From the NCBI RefSeq assembly GCF_006717095.1, contig NZ_VFQE01000002.1:1-64000 (forward strand): a stretch of DNA of 64,000 bases. The letters run 5' to 3'. A program made the position numbers and the translations under genes. The notes beneath the pieces are model-generated. The model was not told the origin of the DNA and ran no database searches. It saw only the letters and a program-made list of their open reading frames with translations. This document shows, in pieces, positions 28,214 through 37,046 of the stretch. The stretch is from Blastococcus colisei (GTDB taxonomy: Bacteria > Actinomycetota > Actinomycetes > Mycobacteriales > Geodermatophilaceae). Position 1 is the first letter of the stretch. Every line of letters begins with the position of its first letter.

Positions 28214-28895
28214 GCAGCCGACCGGCCACCCCGGACCGGGCGAGGAAGCCCCGCCAAGGGAGCGGACGGTGCTCGTCGTCGACCTCGACGGCGAGCCGCT
28301 GGCGCCGCTGCGCGCCCTGGAAGAGATCCTGCTGTGTCTGGGCACGTGGGAGGACGACGACCGGCGGGATCCGGGCACCGACACCGAGCCGCTGCGGCTG
28401 CCACCACCACTGGCCGACCGGATCGCCCTCGCCGCCGTGCAGCAGCTACTCAGCGCCCTGACGCCCACCCAGTCCCGGGGACCCGGGTGCGGCCGGCTGC
28501 TCGCGCCGGACGGCCGCTACGAGCACGCGCCGATGACCGCCCTCACCCTGCCCGCCGCCGACATCGACCTCCTCTCCGCAACCGCCGCCGCCCTCGGCCA
28601 CCCTCGGCTGGACGCCGACATCGCCGACGTGGTCGACGCCCACGCCGAGCCGCTCGCCGGCGGCTGCCGCCCGGCCGGCCGCACAGACCTGGTCTCACTC
28701 CTCGCACGGCTGGCCGGCCTGCTCGACCTCGCCCACACCGACGACACCCGACTGCTCACCGCCCGGCTGCGGGCCACCCCGCCCGGCACCGACTGTGTGC
28801 TCAGCGACGCCGAGGAAGCCGCCCACGCCCGCACCGCCGACCGCATGAACCACATCTGGGCGCACGGCTCCGGCATCGACCGCTACCTCTACTGA
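28206..28895 (+). CDS. hypothetical element protein, copy B (229 aa)
   Basis: GTG start at 28206 overlapping the preceding stop. Counterpart of 7571-8251, with VLVVDLDGEPLAPLRALEEI and the end GSGIDRYLY unchanged and a few residues inserted in the middle (GGCRPAGRTDLVS). Last gene before the integrase. No recognised family. Confidence 0.7.
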   Translation: MTEQPTGHPGPGEEAPPRERTVLVVDLDGEPLAPLRALEEILLCLGTWEDDDRRDPGTDTEPLRLPPPLADRIALAAVQQLLSALTPTQSRGPGCGRLLAPDGRYEHAPMTALTLPAADIDLLSATAAALGHPRLDADIADVVDAHAEPLAGGCRPAGRTDLVSLLARLAGLLDLAHTDDTRLLTARLRATPPGTDCVLSDAEEAAHARTADRMNHIWAHGSGIDRYLY

Positions 28896-29084
28896 ACCGG
28901 TGAACGCCCAGCCCGCACCGGTTCGTCGGTCGCGAACCAGGTCAGCCGAGGTCGGGCAGGCCGGCCAGCCGATCTGTGCTCGACCGATGGCGGCCAGTCG
29001 GGTTGATGGCCTTTCAGTCGGTGGAGACTCCCACACTGAAGCGGCCAAGGCCCCCAAACTAAAGACAGAGGGAGGCGATGCGAA

Positions 29085-30191
29085 GTGGCGTCGATCGCGA
29101 AGAGGCCTGATGGGACGTATCGGCCGCGGTACCGGGACGAGAACGGCAAGGAGCACGCTCGCCACTTCAAGCGAAAGGCCGACGCTCAGCGGTGGCTCGA
29201 CGAAGTGACGGCTTCAGTGGTCACCGGCAGCTACGTGGATCCGCGGGCCGGGCGGACGACTTTCGACGCGTACTTCCGAGGCTGGGCGGAGCGCCAGGTG
29301 TGGGCGCCCATGACCGAGGTGTCGATGGACCTGGCGCGGCGCAAGGTCACTTTCGGTTCGGTCCCCATCGCGTCGCTTCGGGCCTCGCACCTCGAGACTT
29401 GGGTCAAGGCGATGGTGGCCGCCGGGTACGCGCCCAACACTGTGGCTACCCGGGTCAACGCCGTCCGGGCGGTCCTCAAGTCCGCCGTGCGGGATCGGGT
29501 CATCGCCGTTGATCCCTCCGTTGGGCTCCGGCTGCCTGCTCGACGACGGGCAGAGCACGCGATGGAGATCCCGACACCGGACCAGATTCGAGCGCTGATC
29601 GATGGCTCCCGCCCCAGCATGCGGGCCTACCTGGGGGTCTGCGCCTTCGCCGGCCTGCGCTTGGGCGAGGCCTCCGGGATCAATCGGGAGGACGTCGACT
29701 TCCTCGGGAGGCGGCTGCACGTGCGCCGTCAGGTGCAGCGCCGCCGGGGTGGCCCCGCCGAACTACGGCAGCCCAAGTACGGATCGGAGCGGACGATCTA
29801 TCTGCCCGACCGGCTGGTCGAGATGCTCGCCCGGCATGTCGAGCGCACCGGGACCGCGACGGAGGGGTGGCTGTTCCACACCGCCGACGGCCGTCCTCTT
29901 CCACCCAGCACCGTCAACTCGTGGTGGCAGTCGACCGTCCGGGCTGCCGGCACGCCGGTCCTGCATCTGCACGGGCTGCGGCACTTCTACGCCTCGGGCC
30001 TGATCGCTGCGGGCTGCGACGTGGTGACCGTGCAGCGGGCCCTGGGGCACCGGTCGCCGTCGACGACCCTGGACACCTACTCCCACCTGTGGCCCTCGGC
30101 GGAGGACCGGACCCGGGCGGGCGCAGCCGGTCTGACGGATCTGGTTTTCGACGCTGCTGCGGACTCAGTGCGGACCGAGGAACACGATTGA
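29085..30191 (+). CDS. int: tyrosine site-specific integrase
   Basis: 368 residues from GTG 29085, with GGGAGG about 8 bases upstream. The N-terminal arm-binding domain (RPDGTYRPRYRDENGKE, residues 7-55) is followed by a SAM-like core-binding domain and the catalytic domain. Visible catalytic residues are Arg in AGLRLGEA, Lys in PKYGSERTIYLP, His-x-x-Arg in LHGLRHFYAS, His in LGHRSPSTTLD and Tyr in DTYSHLW. It sits 30 bases from attR and its last codons contain the arm-site repeats. It is the only integrase seen for both elements. Confidence 0.95.
   Translation: MASIAKRPDGTYRPRYRDENGKEHARHFKRKADAQRWLDEVTASVVTGSYVDPRAGRTTFDAYFRGWAERQVWAPMTEVSMDLARRKVTFGSVPIASLRASHLETWVKAMVAAGYAPNTVATRVNAVRAVLKSAVRDRVIAVDPSVGLRLPARRRAEHAMEIPTPDQIRALIDGSRPSMRAYLGVCAFAGLRLGEASGINREDVDFLGRRLHVRRQVQRRRGGPAELRQPKYGSERTIYLPDRLVEMLARHVERTGTATEGWLFHTADGRPLPPSTVNSWWQSTVRAAGTPVLHLHGLRHFYASGLIAAGCDVVTVQRALGHRSPSTTLDTYSHLWPSAEDRTRAGAAGLTDLVFDAAADSVRTEEHD
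30158..30176 (+). repeat. two TGCGGACY iterons, 11-bp period (right arm)
   Basis: TGCGGACT at 30158 and TGCGGACC at 30169, inside the last integrase codons and 45 bp from attR. Same word and spacing as the left arm at 12804. Integrase may therefore occupy its own 3' end. Confidence 0.7.
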
Positions 30192-30220
30192 GGCGCTGAT
30201 CTGCAGATTCAGGGGAGTTA

Positions 30221-30235
30221 GCTCGTTGACCCAGA
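30221..30235 (-). other. attachment site attR of element B
   Basis: 15-bp GCTCGTTGACCCAGA, identical to 12682-12696. Reading on the minus strand the cpaF frame enters it as EIEEIWVNE and leaves it into element DNA, where it ends after about 18 foreign codons at 30165. Confidence 0.88.
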
Positions 30236-30488
30236 TCTCCTCGATCTCGGGGTCGTCGAGGTAGCGCTGCAGCGGTCCGAACCCGGCGACCCGGTCCAGC
30301 ACGTCGCGGACGACGGATTCCGGGTCGACGATCGGCGGCAGCGCCGAGGTCAGCGAGCGTTCGGAGTAGTCGGCGACGACGTCGCGCACCAGGAGCCGGA
30401 CTGGTCCGGGGTCGGTGAACGGGTCGAGGCCGCGACGCCGGATGAGCTCCCGGACCTCGCCGTCCACGACGTCCAGAGCGGTCGGCAC
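30221..30488 (-). pseudogene. cpaF: cpaF/tadA ATPase, 5' fragment
   Basis: About 89 codons from GTG 30488: VPTALDVVDGEVRELIRRRG, DPESVVRDVLDRVAGFGPLQ and DDPEIEEIWVNE. This is the N-terminal helical region of a CpaF/TadA-type type II/IV secretion (Flp-pilus) ATPase. The element cuts the gene at WVNE, and the next part is found 17.5 kb away at 12696. No other tad genes appear on this side, so the operon would continue left of the window. Confidence 0.85.
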
Positions 30489-30722
30489 GGCACCCCCGTC
30501 GAGCCTGGTGGAACAAGTCGTCGAATCAGCCGGGACTGTAAGGAAACGGATCGGTCCGCGGGGCCGGATCAGCCGTTCTGTGGACAATGCGACGCCACGG
30601 GGAGGCAGGTCCACCCGGTCAGGTGAACGGCCTGCGCCGACGGAGGGACGCCCGGGGCTCGGGCAGACATCACGCGTGGCATCTCCCGGCACCCGCCGCC
30701 GTCGCCGGGCCGGTCGGGCGCC

Positions 30723-30944
30723 TCACGCCCAGGGCGCGCTGGTGTCCCGGCTGCAGACCGGGCAGGCGTGCTCCTCGCCGCCTGCGGGCGGCCAGTTCCC
30801 GTCCAGCACATCGACCTTCGCGCCGCACTCCGCGCGGAAGGGTGGCTCCTTCCGCGTCGCGACGGCTATCACCGCATGACGCTCGCCGGTCGGCTCACCC
30901 TGCGCGTCCGCCCGACGACCGACCACGTACTCGCTGCCGCTCAT
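30723..30944 (-). CDS. small hypothetical protein with CPVC end
   Basis: About 73 residues. A basic, Glu-rich body precedes AECGAKVDVLDGNWPPAGGE and HACPVCSRD. The Cys pattern (one Cys, then CPVC) suggests a partial zinc ribbon. Start uncertain: ATG 30944 or GTG 30962, neither with a clear ribosome site. Not recognised beyond that. Confidence 0.5.
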   Translation of the reverse strand: MSGSEYVVGRRADAQGEPTGERHAVIAVATRKEPPFRAECGAKVDVLDGNWPPAGGEEHACPVCSRDTSAPWA

Positions 30945-31082
30945 GGTCAGGAGAGATACCACGCTGTCGCGCGTCCTGGCCCGTCGACGCCGCTGCCCGG
31001 CTCCGCTCCACGGCTCACAGCGGTCCCGGTCCCGGTCCCGACGTGGGGGTCGGCGATGCTCCGGCCGGGTCGAGCCCGGCCG

Positions 31083-31772
31083 TCAGCCTCCACGTAGCGC
31101 CCGGTGGAGGATCGGGCGCAGCAGCCCGGCGAGCGCCTCGGGCTGCGACAGGAAGGGCGAGTGCCCGGTGTCCATCCGAAGCACCTCGCCGGCCCGCTGA
31201 GCCATCGCTTCCTGTGCGAACGGGGGAATCGCCTGGTCCTGCTCGCAGATCACGTACGTGCTGGGCACGGCTTTCCAGCCGGCGTTGGTCAGCGGCTGCC
31301 CGAAGGCGGCCAGCGAGTGCGCCGAGACGCGAGGCACCGACCGCGCGGTCAGCTCAGGAGGGACGTCGTTGTAGAAGACCTCCGCCGGCGTGTGCACCAG
31401 CACGTGGTCGGGACGGACGTCCCACCACGGGGGTGGGGTGCCACCCACCGCGCCGGCCAGGGACTCGCCCTCGTCCAGGAGGAAGGCGCAGAGATAGATC
31501 AGGTGCGCGACGCCGCTGTCGGCGGTGACCGCCTCGGTGATCACCGCTCCGCCGTAGGAGTGGCCCAGGACGACCGTCGGCCCGTCGATGCCGGACAGGG
31601 CCGAGCGGACTGCCGCTGCGTCGGCGTACAGGTCACCCAGTGCGGCCGGGTCGTCCCCGGCACTGGGCAGGTCGACGGTCTGGAGCGGCACGTCGCCGAG
31701 CGCGTCGGCGAGCGGCTCCCAGCACCAGGAGCCGTGCCAGGCACCGTGGACGAGGACCAGTGTGGGAGTCAT
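31083..31772 (-). CDS. alpha/beta hydrolase
   Basis: 229 residues. N-terminal strand and oxyanion segment LVLVHGAWHGSWCWEPLA; nucleophile elbow GHSYGG with Ser72; acid region YVICEQDQAIPPFAQ; His in DTGHSPFLSQPE. Size and motifs match the EstC/plant methylesterase-like group, which cleaves small esters. Real substrate unknown. Single gene with its own upstream gap of about 190 bases. Confidence 0.88.
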   Translation of the reverse strand: MTPTLVLVHGAWHGSWCWEPLADALGDVPLQTVDLPSAGDDPAALGDLYADAAAVRSALSGIDGPTVVLGHSYGGAVITEAVTADSGVAHLIYLCAFLLDEGESLAGAVGGTPPPWWDVRPDHVLVHTPAEVFYNDVPPELTARSVPRVSAHSLAAFGQPLTNAGWKAVPSTYVICEQDQAIPPFAQEAMAQRAGEVLRMDTGHSPFLSQPEALAGLLRPILHRALRGG

Positions 31773-31961
31773 CGGATCGCCTCCGTCGGGTCAGGGCCGG
31801 TAGGCACCGTGTCCGGCCGCCGACCGCGGCGGAGTCTGACAGGGGAGGCACGGGGTCTCAAGCAGGAGGCGGCTCCGGGGTCGCACGCCTCTGCAGCCGC
31901 CGGCCGGAACACTGGAAGGCGGATCCGGCCATCCGGTCCCGGGTCGCCCGGCCCGGGCTCC

Positions 31962-32276
31962 TCAGCCGAACACCCGACGGAACTGCAGGGCCGCCGTCGT
32001 TCCCCGCCGGTGCGGCGCGCCCGCCTCGAGCCCCTCGTGGAAACCCGTCGAATACCACAGCGGTGCGTTGACCTCGAGCCCGATCGGCGGCGTCCCCGGG
32101 CGGCCCTCCCAGAGCAACCGGGCGAATTCAGCGGGCGTCCGGCCGATGCAGCGTTCGCTGCGTCCGGGCGAGATCCCCGGGGTTTCGAAGGCCGCTGCGA
32201 ACATGCCGTCCGCCCGTCCCAGCTCGCGCGCCTCCTGCAACAGCTGCCCGTACGCGGGTGCGATCCCGTCCGCCAT
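31962..32276 (-). CDS. conserved small protein, lineage type (104 aa)
   Basis: ATG 32276 with GGGAGGGAG upstream. Helical N-terminus (YGQLLQEARELGRADG) then a distinctive C-terminus, GLEVNAPLWYSTGFHEGLEA followed by AALQFRRVF. A truncated relative of the C-terminus occurs at 37920-38060. No catalytic motif; function unknown. Confidence 0.7.
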   Translation of the reverse strand: MADGIAPAYGQLLQEARELGRADGMFAAAFETPGISPGRSERCIGRTPAEFARLLWEGRPGTPPIGLEVNAPLWYSTGFHEGLEAGAPHRRGTTAALQFRRVFG

Positions 32277-32611
32277 GACGACTCCCTCCCGAGGCGGCGG
32301 ACCGGCACGGGACGCCGGACCGTCCGTCACCCGACAGAGGGTCCGCAGCAGGAGTGGGAGACATCGTGTGACCGATCATCGGCGCCGTTCCACACGGACC
32401 TTCGCACGCGACGCGGCGAGGCTGCTCGGCAGCGGCTGGACCGCCCGGTCGTCCCGACATCACCCGTCCCCTGCGAAGGCCGCCCGGACGGCGGTGTGCG
32501 GCGGGACCGAAACGTGACCGCACGGGAACGCCCAAGGCATCGACGCGGCGGAACCATCTCTGCCAGGGTCGGCGCGACGCAGCGCGCGAACACGGGGAAG
32601 GACGGCGCCGG
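32277..32611. other. gene-free divergent promoter region
   Basis: 335 bases between a leftward small gene and the rightward deaminase operon. No riboswitch fold or operator was recognised by eye. Confidence 0.4.
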
Positions 32612-33100
32612 ATGACGGTTCCACTGGACGACGCGACGGCCAGGAAGTGGCTGGCGGTCGCGATCGAGGAGGCCCGGGCCGGACTGGCCGAGGGCGGCAT
32701 CCCGATCGGAGGCGCGCTCATCGGGCGGGACGGGACCGTCCTCGGCCGCGGGCACAACCGCCGGGTGCAGGACGACGACCCGTCGGTGCACGGGGAGACC
32801 GACGCCTTCCGCAACGCCGGCCGCCAGGCGACCTACCGCGGCACGACCATGGTCACGACGCTGTCGCCCTGCTGGTACTGCAGCGGGCTGGTGCGCCAGT
32901 TCGGCATCTCGCGGTTGGTCGTCGGCGAGGCCCGCACCTTCTACGGCGGGCACGACTGGCTAGCCGAGAACGGCGTCGAGGTGATGGTCCTCGACGACCC
33001 GGAGTGCGTGCAGATGATGGAGGAGTTCATCGCCGCGCACCCGGCCCTGTGGAACGAGGACATCGGGGAAGACCAGCCCGTCCAGGAGGCAGGCAGATGA
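32612..33100 (+). CDS. cytosine deaminase (CDD/FCY1-like fold)
   Basis: 162 residues. Zinc site: His60 and Glu62 in HGETDAF, Cys87 and Cys90 in SPCWYC. The combination matches fungal-type cytosine deaminases, which turn cytosine into uracil for pyrimidine salvage, rather than the amidohydrolase CodA. Immediately followed by a CodB-like permease whose start overlaps this stop (ATGA), so import and deamination are co-expressed. Guanine or another small-base substrate is not excluded. Confidence 0.85.
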   Translation: MTVPLDDATARKWLAVAIEEARAGLAEGGIPIGGALIGRDGTVLGRGHNRRVQDDDPSVHGETDAFRNAGRQATYRGTTMVTTLSPCWYCSGLVRQFGISRLVVGEARTFYGGHDWLAENGVEVMVLDDPECVQMMEEFIAAHPALWNEDIGEDQPVQEAGR

Positions 33101-34401
33101 GCAGCAGCACCAGCAGCCGTGACGACGTCGCGCAGGTGGCCGGCGAGATCGACCCCGACTACCCGATCGACCCGGTCCCGAGGCACGCCCGCAAGTCGCT
33201 GTTCTCCCTGGCGATCGTGCTCCTGGGCTTCACCTTCTTCACCCCGACGATGCTGGCCGGCGCCCAGATCGGTGCGGCGTTCGACGTCGGCACCCTCATC
33301 TGGGTGCTGATCCTGGGCAGCGCCGTCCTCGGGGTCTATGTCGCCGTCATCGGCGGCATCGGCGCCCGCACCGGCCTGACCACGGTGATGATGTGCCGGT
33401 ACTCGCTCGGCACCACGGGCGCCAAGTTCGCCTCGCTGCTGCTCGGCGGCACGCAGGTCGGCTGGTACGGCGTCACCGTCGCGACGCTGGCCGGCCTCAC
33501 CGCCAGCGCGCTGGACTGGTCGGGCCGCGGCATCGAGATCGCGCTGATGATCGCCGGCGGCGCCGTCATGGGCGTCACCGCCTACTACGGCTACAAGGGG
33601 ATGTACGCCCTCTCGATCGTCTCGGTACCGCTGCTGCTGGTCCTCGCCGGCTGGGTGACCTGGCGCTCGCTGGACGAGGTCGGCGGCTGGAGCGGCCTGA
33701 CCGCGATCGTGCCGAGCGAGACGATGTCGATCGCCGCCGCGGTCACGATCGTCGTCGGCACGTTCGCGTCGGGCGGTACCCAGGCCCCGAACTGGACCCG
33801 CTTCGCCAGGACACCGTCGGCCGGCTTCTGGGCCTGCCTCGTGGCCTTCCTGATCGGCGAGCTGCTCATGCTCGGGTTCGGCGCCATCGGCGCGCTCTCC
33901 TTCGGCGAGGGCGACTTCGTCCTCGTCCTCTACCAGCTCGGGCTGGTCGGCTGGGGCCTGGTCTTCCTCGTCGCCAACCTGTGGACCACCAACGACAACA
34001 CCGCCTACAACTTCGGCGTCGCCGGCGCCGAGATCGCCAACTCCCGGTCCAAGAAGCCGTTCGTCATCGGCGGCGTCGTCCTCGGCACGCTGCTGGCCAT
34101 CACCGGCATCTACGACAACCTCATCGAGTACCTGGTCTGGCTCGGCATCCTCATCCCGCCCCTCGGCGGCGTGGTCATCGGCGACTTCCTGGCCCGGTGG
34201 CGCGGCGGGATGCCGAGTGCGTCGGTCCTGCCGGCGTTCGAGTGGCGCAACCTCGGCGCCTACGTCGTCGCCGCGGTGGCCGCCTGGTGGAGCAACGAGG
34301 CCGGCTGGTTCATCCCCCCGGTCGTCGGCGTCGTGGTCGCGGTCGTCGCGGTCCTGGCCGTCCAGCGGGGACGACGTCCGGTGGCCGAGCCGGTCGGCTG
34401 A
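33097..34401 (+). CDS. codB: NCS1-family cytosine/purine permease (CodB-like)
   Basis: 434 residues with about 12 membrane helices. NCS1 features include an early FFTPTMLAGAQIG helix, GTQVGWYGVTVATLAG, and NLWTTNDNTAYNFGVAGA, a segment typical of CodB. It carries cytosine across the membrane with a cation. Starts within the deaminase stop. Convergent with the hydrolase gene that ends 3 bases further on. Confidence 0.9.
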   Translation: MSSSTSSRDDVAQVAGEIDPDYPIDPVPRHARKSLFSLAIVLLGFTFFTPTMLAGAQIGAAFDVGTLIWVLILGSAVLGVYVAVIGGIGARTGLTTVMMCRYSLGTTGAKFASLLLGGTQVGWYGVTVATLAGLTASALDWSGRGIEIALMIAGGAVMGVTAYYGYKGMYALSIVSVPLLLVLAGWVTWRSLDEVGGWSGLTAIVPSETMSIAAAVTIVVGTFASGGTQAPNWTRFARTPSAGFWACLVAFLIGELLMLGFGAIGALSFGEGDFVLVLYQLGLVGWGLVFLVANLWTTNDNTAYNFGVAGAEIANSRSKKPFVIGGVVLGTLLAITGIYDNLIEYLVWLGILIPPLGGVVIGDFLARWRGGMPSASVLPAFEWRNLGAYVVAAVAAWWSNEAGWFIPPVVGVVVAVVAVLAVQRGRRPVAEPVG

Positions 34402-34404
34402 GGC

Positions 34405-35241
34405 TCACGCCAGCTCCAGGACGGCCTTCACCAGCGCGTCGCCGTCCAGCAGGACCGGGTCGTTGTGGTCGGCGCCGGGCACCTCCACCAGCCGGTGCAG
34501 GTGCGCCGCGGCGTCGGCCACCGCCCGGCTCTGCTCGGGCGGCACGATCAAGTCGGCACTGCCGTAGACGACGGTCGTGGGGACGTCGACCCGCGCGATC
34601 TGCTCGGCCACCGGGAACCGATCGCGCAGCAGCGCCCGCACCGGCAGCACCGGGTAGTGGACGGCGGCGACCGATGCGAGGTCGACGAACGGCGACCGCA
34701 GGACCAGCCCCGCGGGCGGGTGCTCGGTCGCCAGCTCGGTGACGACGGCGGCGCCGAGGCTCTCGCCGAAGTACAGCAGCCTGCCGGGGTCCACACCGTC
34801 GTCCAGCAGGAACTGCCGTGCCGCCCGCACGTCGCGGGCCAGCCCCTGCTCGCTCGGGCTGCCGGGATTGCCCCCGTAGCCGCGGTAGTCGAACAGCAGG
34901 ACGCCGAGGCCGGCGTCGGCAAGCTCCTCGGCCAGCGGCGCCCGCAACCCCCGGTGCCCACCGTTGCCGTTGGCGACCAGCACCGTCGCGGCGTCCCGGC
35001 CGGCCGGCACGTACCACCCGGCCAGGTCCAGCCCGTCCGAGGTGCGCAGGACGACGTCCCGGCCACCGGGCAGGAAGTCACCGGCGTGGCCCACCGGCCC
35101 GGCGTCGGGCAGGTAGATCAGCTTCCGCTGGAAGCCCCACAGCAGGGCGGTGATCACCGTGAGCACCAGGAGCAGGACCGCCACCGCCACCAGAGCCGAC
35201 CGGACCACCCCTCGATGATGACGCGACCTAACCGACGCCAC
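34405..35241 (-). CDS. membrane-anchored alpha/beta hydrolase (BEM46/YfhR-like)
   Basis: About 278 residues. One N-terminal membrane helix (LVAVAVLLLVLTVITALL) is followed by a hydrolase fold: VLLFDYRGYGGNPGSPSE, nucleophile GESLGAAV, acid YGSADLIVPPEQS, His in GADHND. The GTG at 35241 overlaps the end of the response regulator gene by 14 bases; a GTG at 35208 is an alternative. Likely part of the same transcript as the two-component genes. Substrate unknown. Confidence 0.85.
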   Translation of the reverse strand: MASVRSRHHRGVVRSALVAVAVLLLVLTVITALLWGFQRKLIYLPDAGPVGHAGDFLPGGRDVVLRTSDGLDLAGWYVPAGRDAATVLVANGNGGHRGLRAPLAEELADAGLGVLLFDYRGYGGNPGSPSEQGLARDVRAARQFLLDDGVDPGRLLYFGESLGAAVVTELATEHPPAGLVLRSPFVDLASVAAVHYPVLPVRALLRDRFPVAEQIARVDVPTTVVYGSADLIVPPEQSRAVADAAAHLHRLVEVPGADHNDPVLLDGDALVKAVLELA

Positions 35242-35893
35242 CCGGGCGGAGGAGGCCGCTCTCGTACGCGAAGATCACCGCGTGCACCCGGTCGCGGAGA
35301 CCGAGCTTGGTGAGCACGTTGCTGACGTGGGTCTTGGCCGTCGCGTCGCTGATGTACAGCTCGGCGGCGATGCCGGCGTTGGACAGCCCGCGCGCCAGCA
35401 GCCGCAGCACCTCGACCTCGCGGGCGCTCAGCAGATCGAGGCGGCCCGCCACCCGTGGATCGATGTGCGGCACGTCCCCGAACGCCTCGATGACCCGCCG
35501 CGTCACGGCCGGCGCCAGGATCGCGTCCCCGGCCGCGAGCGTGCGGACGGCACCGATCAGTTCCTCGGCGGTGGCGTCCTTGAGCAGGAAGCCGCTCGCG
35601 CCCGCTCGGAGCGCCTCGAACACGTACTCGTCGAGGTCGAACGTGGTGAGCACCAGCACGCGGGCCGGCGACTGCTGCGCGACCAGCCGCCGGGTCGCCT
35701 CCAGCCCGTCGAGGACGGGCATCCGGATGTCCATCAGGACGACGTCGGGTCGGTGCCGGTCGACGAGCGCCAGTGCCTGTTCGCCGTCCACGGCCTCCCC
35801 CACCACGACGACGCCTTTCTCCCCCTCGAGCAGCGAGCGCAGCCCCGCCCGCACCATCGGCTGGTCGTCGGCGATGACCACGGTCGCGGTCAC
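35228..35893 (-). CDS. NarL/LuxR-family response regulator
   Basis: 221 residues from GTG 35893. Receiver domain with acidic pair IADDQ and phospho-acceptor Asp55 in DVVLMDIRMPVLDG; LuxR-type HTH in LSAREVEVLRLLARGLSNAG and AKTHVSNVLTKLGLRDR. Start overlaps the kinase stop by 4 bases (GTGA), so the kinase upstream is its partner. Target genes cannot be read from the window. Confidence 0.92.
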   Translation of the reverse strand: MTATVVIADDQPMVRAGLRSLLEGEKGVVVVGEAVDGEQALALVDRHRPDVVLMDIRMPVLDGLEATRRLVAQQSPARVLVLTTFDLDEYVFEALRAGASGFLLKDATAEELIGAVRTLAAGDAILAPAVTRRVIEAFGDVPHIDPRVAGRLDLLSAREVEVLRLLARGLSNAGIAAELYISDATAKTHVSNVLTKLGLRDRVHAVIFAYESGLLRPGGVG

Positions 35894-37026
35894 GCCGCAG
35901 CTCCCTCGCGGAAGGGCAGCCGCACCCGCACGGCGAAGCCGCCGTCCGGACGTGGGCCGGCATCCACCGTGCCGCCGTAGAGGGCCACCCGCTCCCGCAT
36001 CCCGACCAGCCCGAGGCCGGCGCCGTCGGCAGTTCCGGGCGGCACCCCGCCGGTGTCCTCCACCGCGATGTCGAGGCCGCCCCCGCCGTGCCGGACGCAC
36101 ACGGTGACCCGACCGCCGGGCGCGTGCTTGCGCACGTTGGTGAGCGCCTCCTGGACGACCCGGTACGCGGCCAGGTCGAGACCGGGCGGAAGGGGTGACG
36201 CGGGCCCCTCCACGGCCAGTGACACCTCGACCCCGGCAGCCCGGGTGTCGGCGATCAGCCGGCCGAGCTGGTCGAGCCCCGGTTGCGGCGACAGCGCCGG
36301 CCGCTCCCCTTCGGCGCGGAGCACGCCGAACAGCCTGCGCATCTCCGCCATCGCCTGGCGGGCGGTCGACTCGACCGCACGCAGATCGTCGATCTCCCGC
36401 TGCTGCCCGGGATCCAGCCGGCGCCGGACGGCCTGCGTCTGGACCGTTATGACGCTGATCGAGTGGGCGACGATGTCGTGCAGCTCGCGCGCGATGCGTG
36501 CCCGCTCCTCGGCCACCGCCCGCGCGGCGCGTTCCTCGCGTTCCCGTTCGGCCCGGTCCGCACGGGCGGCATGCTCGGCCGCCTGCTGCGTGCGCTGGCG
36601 CACCATCTGGCCCACCGCCCAGCTACCGCCGTAGAGCACGGTGACGGCGACGTAGTCGCTGACCAGCGGCTCCCTGAACGAGTACCCGACGTAGAACGGC
36701 ACCGTCGCCAGGAGCAGGCCCCAGTAGGCGCGCGGCGGATCGACCTCGAGACCGGCGGTGAAGCTGACGATCACCAGGGCCGCGAAGATCGACAGCTGCC
36801 CGCTCGGATCGACGGCCATCATGCCCAGCACGACGAACCCGAGCGTGCCGAGCGGGAAGAGCCGCCGCAGGGCGACCGCCGACATGACGACGACGGTCAG
36901 CGTCAGGTGCACCCACAACGGCCGGTCGACGTCCGTGACCACGCCCTCGAGCAGCCCCCCGATCACCAGTGTCGCCGCGATGCCGACGTCCAGCAGTCGG
37001 GGGTACCGCCCGAGCAGCGTGGCCAT
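35890..37026 (-). CDS. DesK/NarX-like sensor histidine kinase (HisKA_3)
   Basis: 378 residues from ATG 37026. Four to six membrane helices in the first 150 residues, a coiled Arg/Glu-rich linker, then the dimerisation box ARIARELHDIVAHSISVI with the phospho-His. The ATPase domain has VVQEALTNVRKHA and GLGLVGMRERV. No large sensor domain, so the signal is probably sensed in the membrane. Confidence 0.92.
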   Translation of the reverse strand: MATLLGRYPRLLDVGIAATLVIGGLLEGVVTDVDRPLWVHLTLTVVVMSAVALRRLFPLGTLGFVVLGMMAVDPSGQLSIFAALVIVSFTAGLEVDPPRAYWGLLLATVPFYVGYSFREPLVSDYVAVTVLYGGSWAVGQMVRQRTQQAAEHAARADRAEREREERAARAVAEERARIARELHDIVAHSISVITVQTQAVRRRLDPGQQREIDDLRAVESTARQAMAEMRRLFGVLRAEGERPALSPQPGLDQLGRLIADTRAAGVEVSLAVEGPASPLPPGLDLAAYRVVQEALTNVRKHAPGGRVTVCVRHGGGGLDIAVEDTGGVPPGTADGAGLGLVGMRERVALYGGTVDAGPRPDGGFAVRVRLPFREGAAA

Positions 37027-37046
37027 GACTGCGGAACCTAGCGGGA

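Larger units (their letters stand above)
20599..28900 (+). repeat. 8.25-kb direct repeat, copy B
   Basis: Second copy of the block at 1-8256, lying inside the element bounded by the 15-bp repeats. It has an intact ArdC gene, where copy A is frameshifted. Its cyclase gene is frameshifted near the start, where copy A reads through. The right boundary of homology is at about 28900, before the integrase gene. Confidence 0.95.
12682..30235 (+). mobile_element. 17.5-kb integrative element in cpaF (ICE-B / IME)
   Basis: Bounded by the 15-bp direct repeat GCTCGTTGACCCAGA at 12682-12696 and 30221-30235. Joining the two sides at this repeat restores the cpaF frame (DDPEIEEIWVNE + PGRVFIARRG). The integrase gene lies at the right end, as usual. 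Contents are relaxase, unknown genes, broken GGDEF/EAL gene, ParB-like, ArdC, excisionase-like HTH and integrase. No coupling protein or secretion ATPase of a mating apparatus was found, so transfer would need a helper. Confidence 0.9.

Noticed and set aside
30165-30240. tRNA gene as integration target
   Set aside because: No cloverleaf found at either att repeat; the repeat lies in cpaF codons instead.
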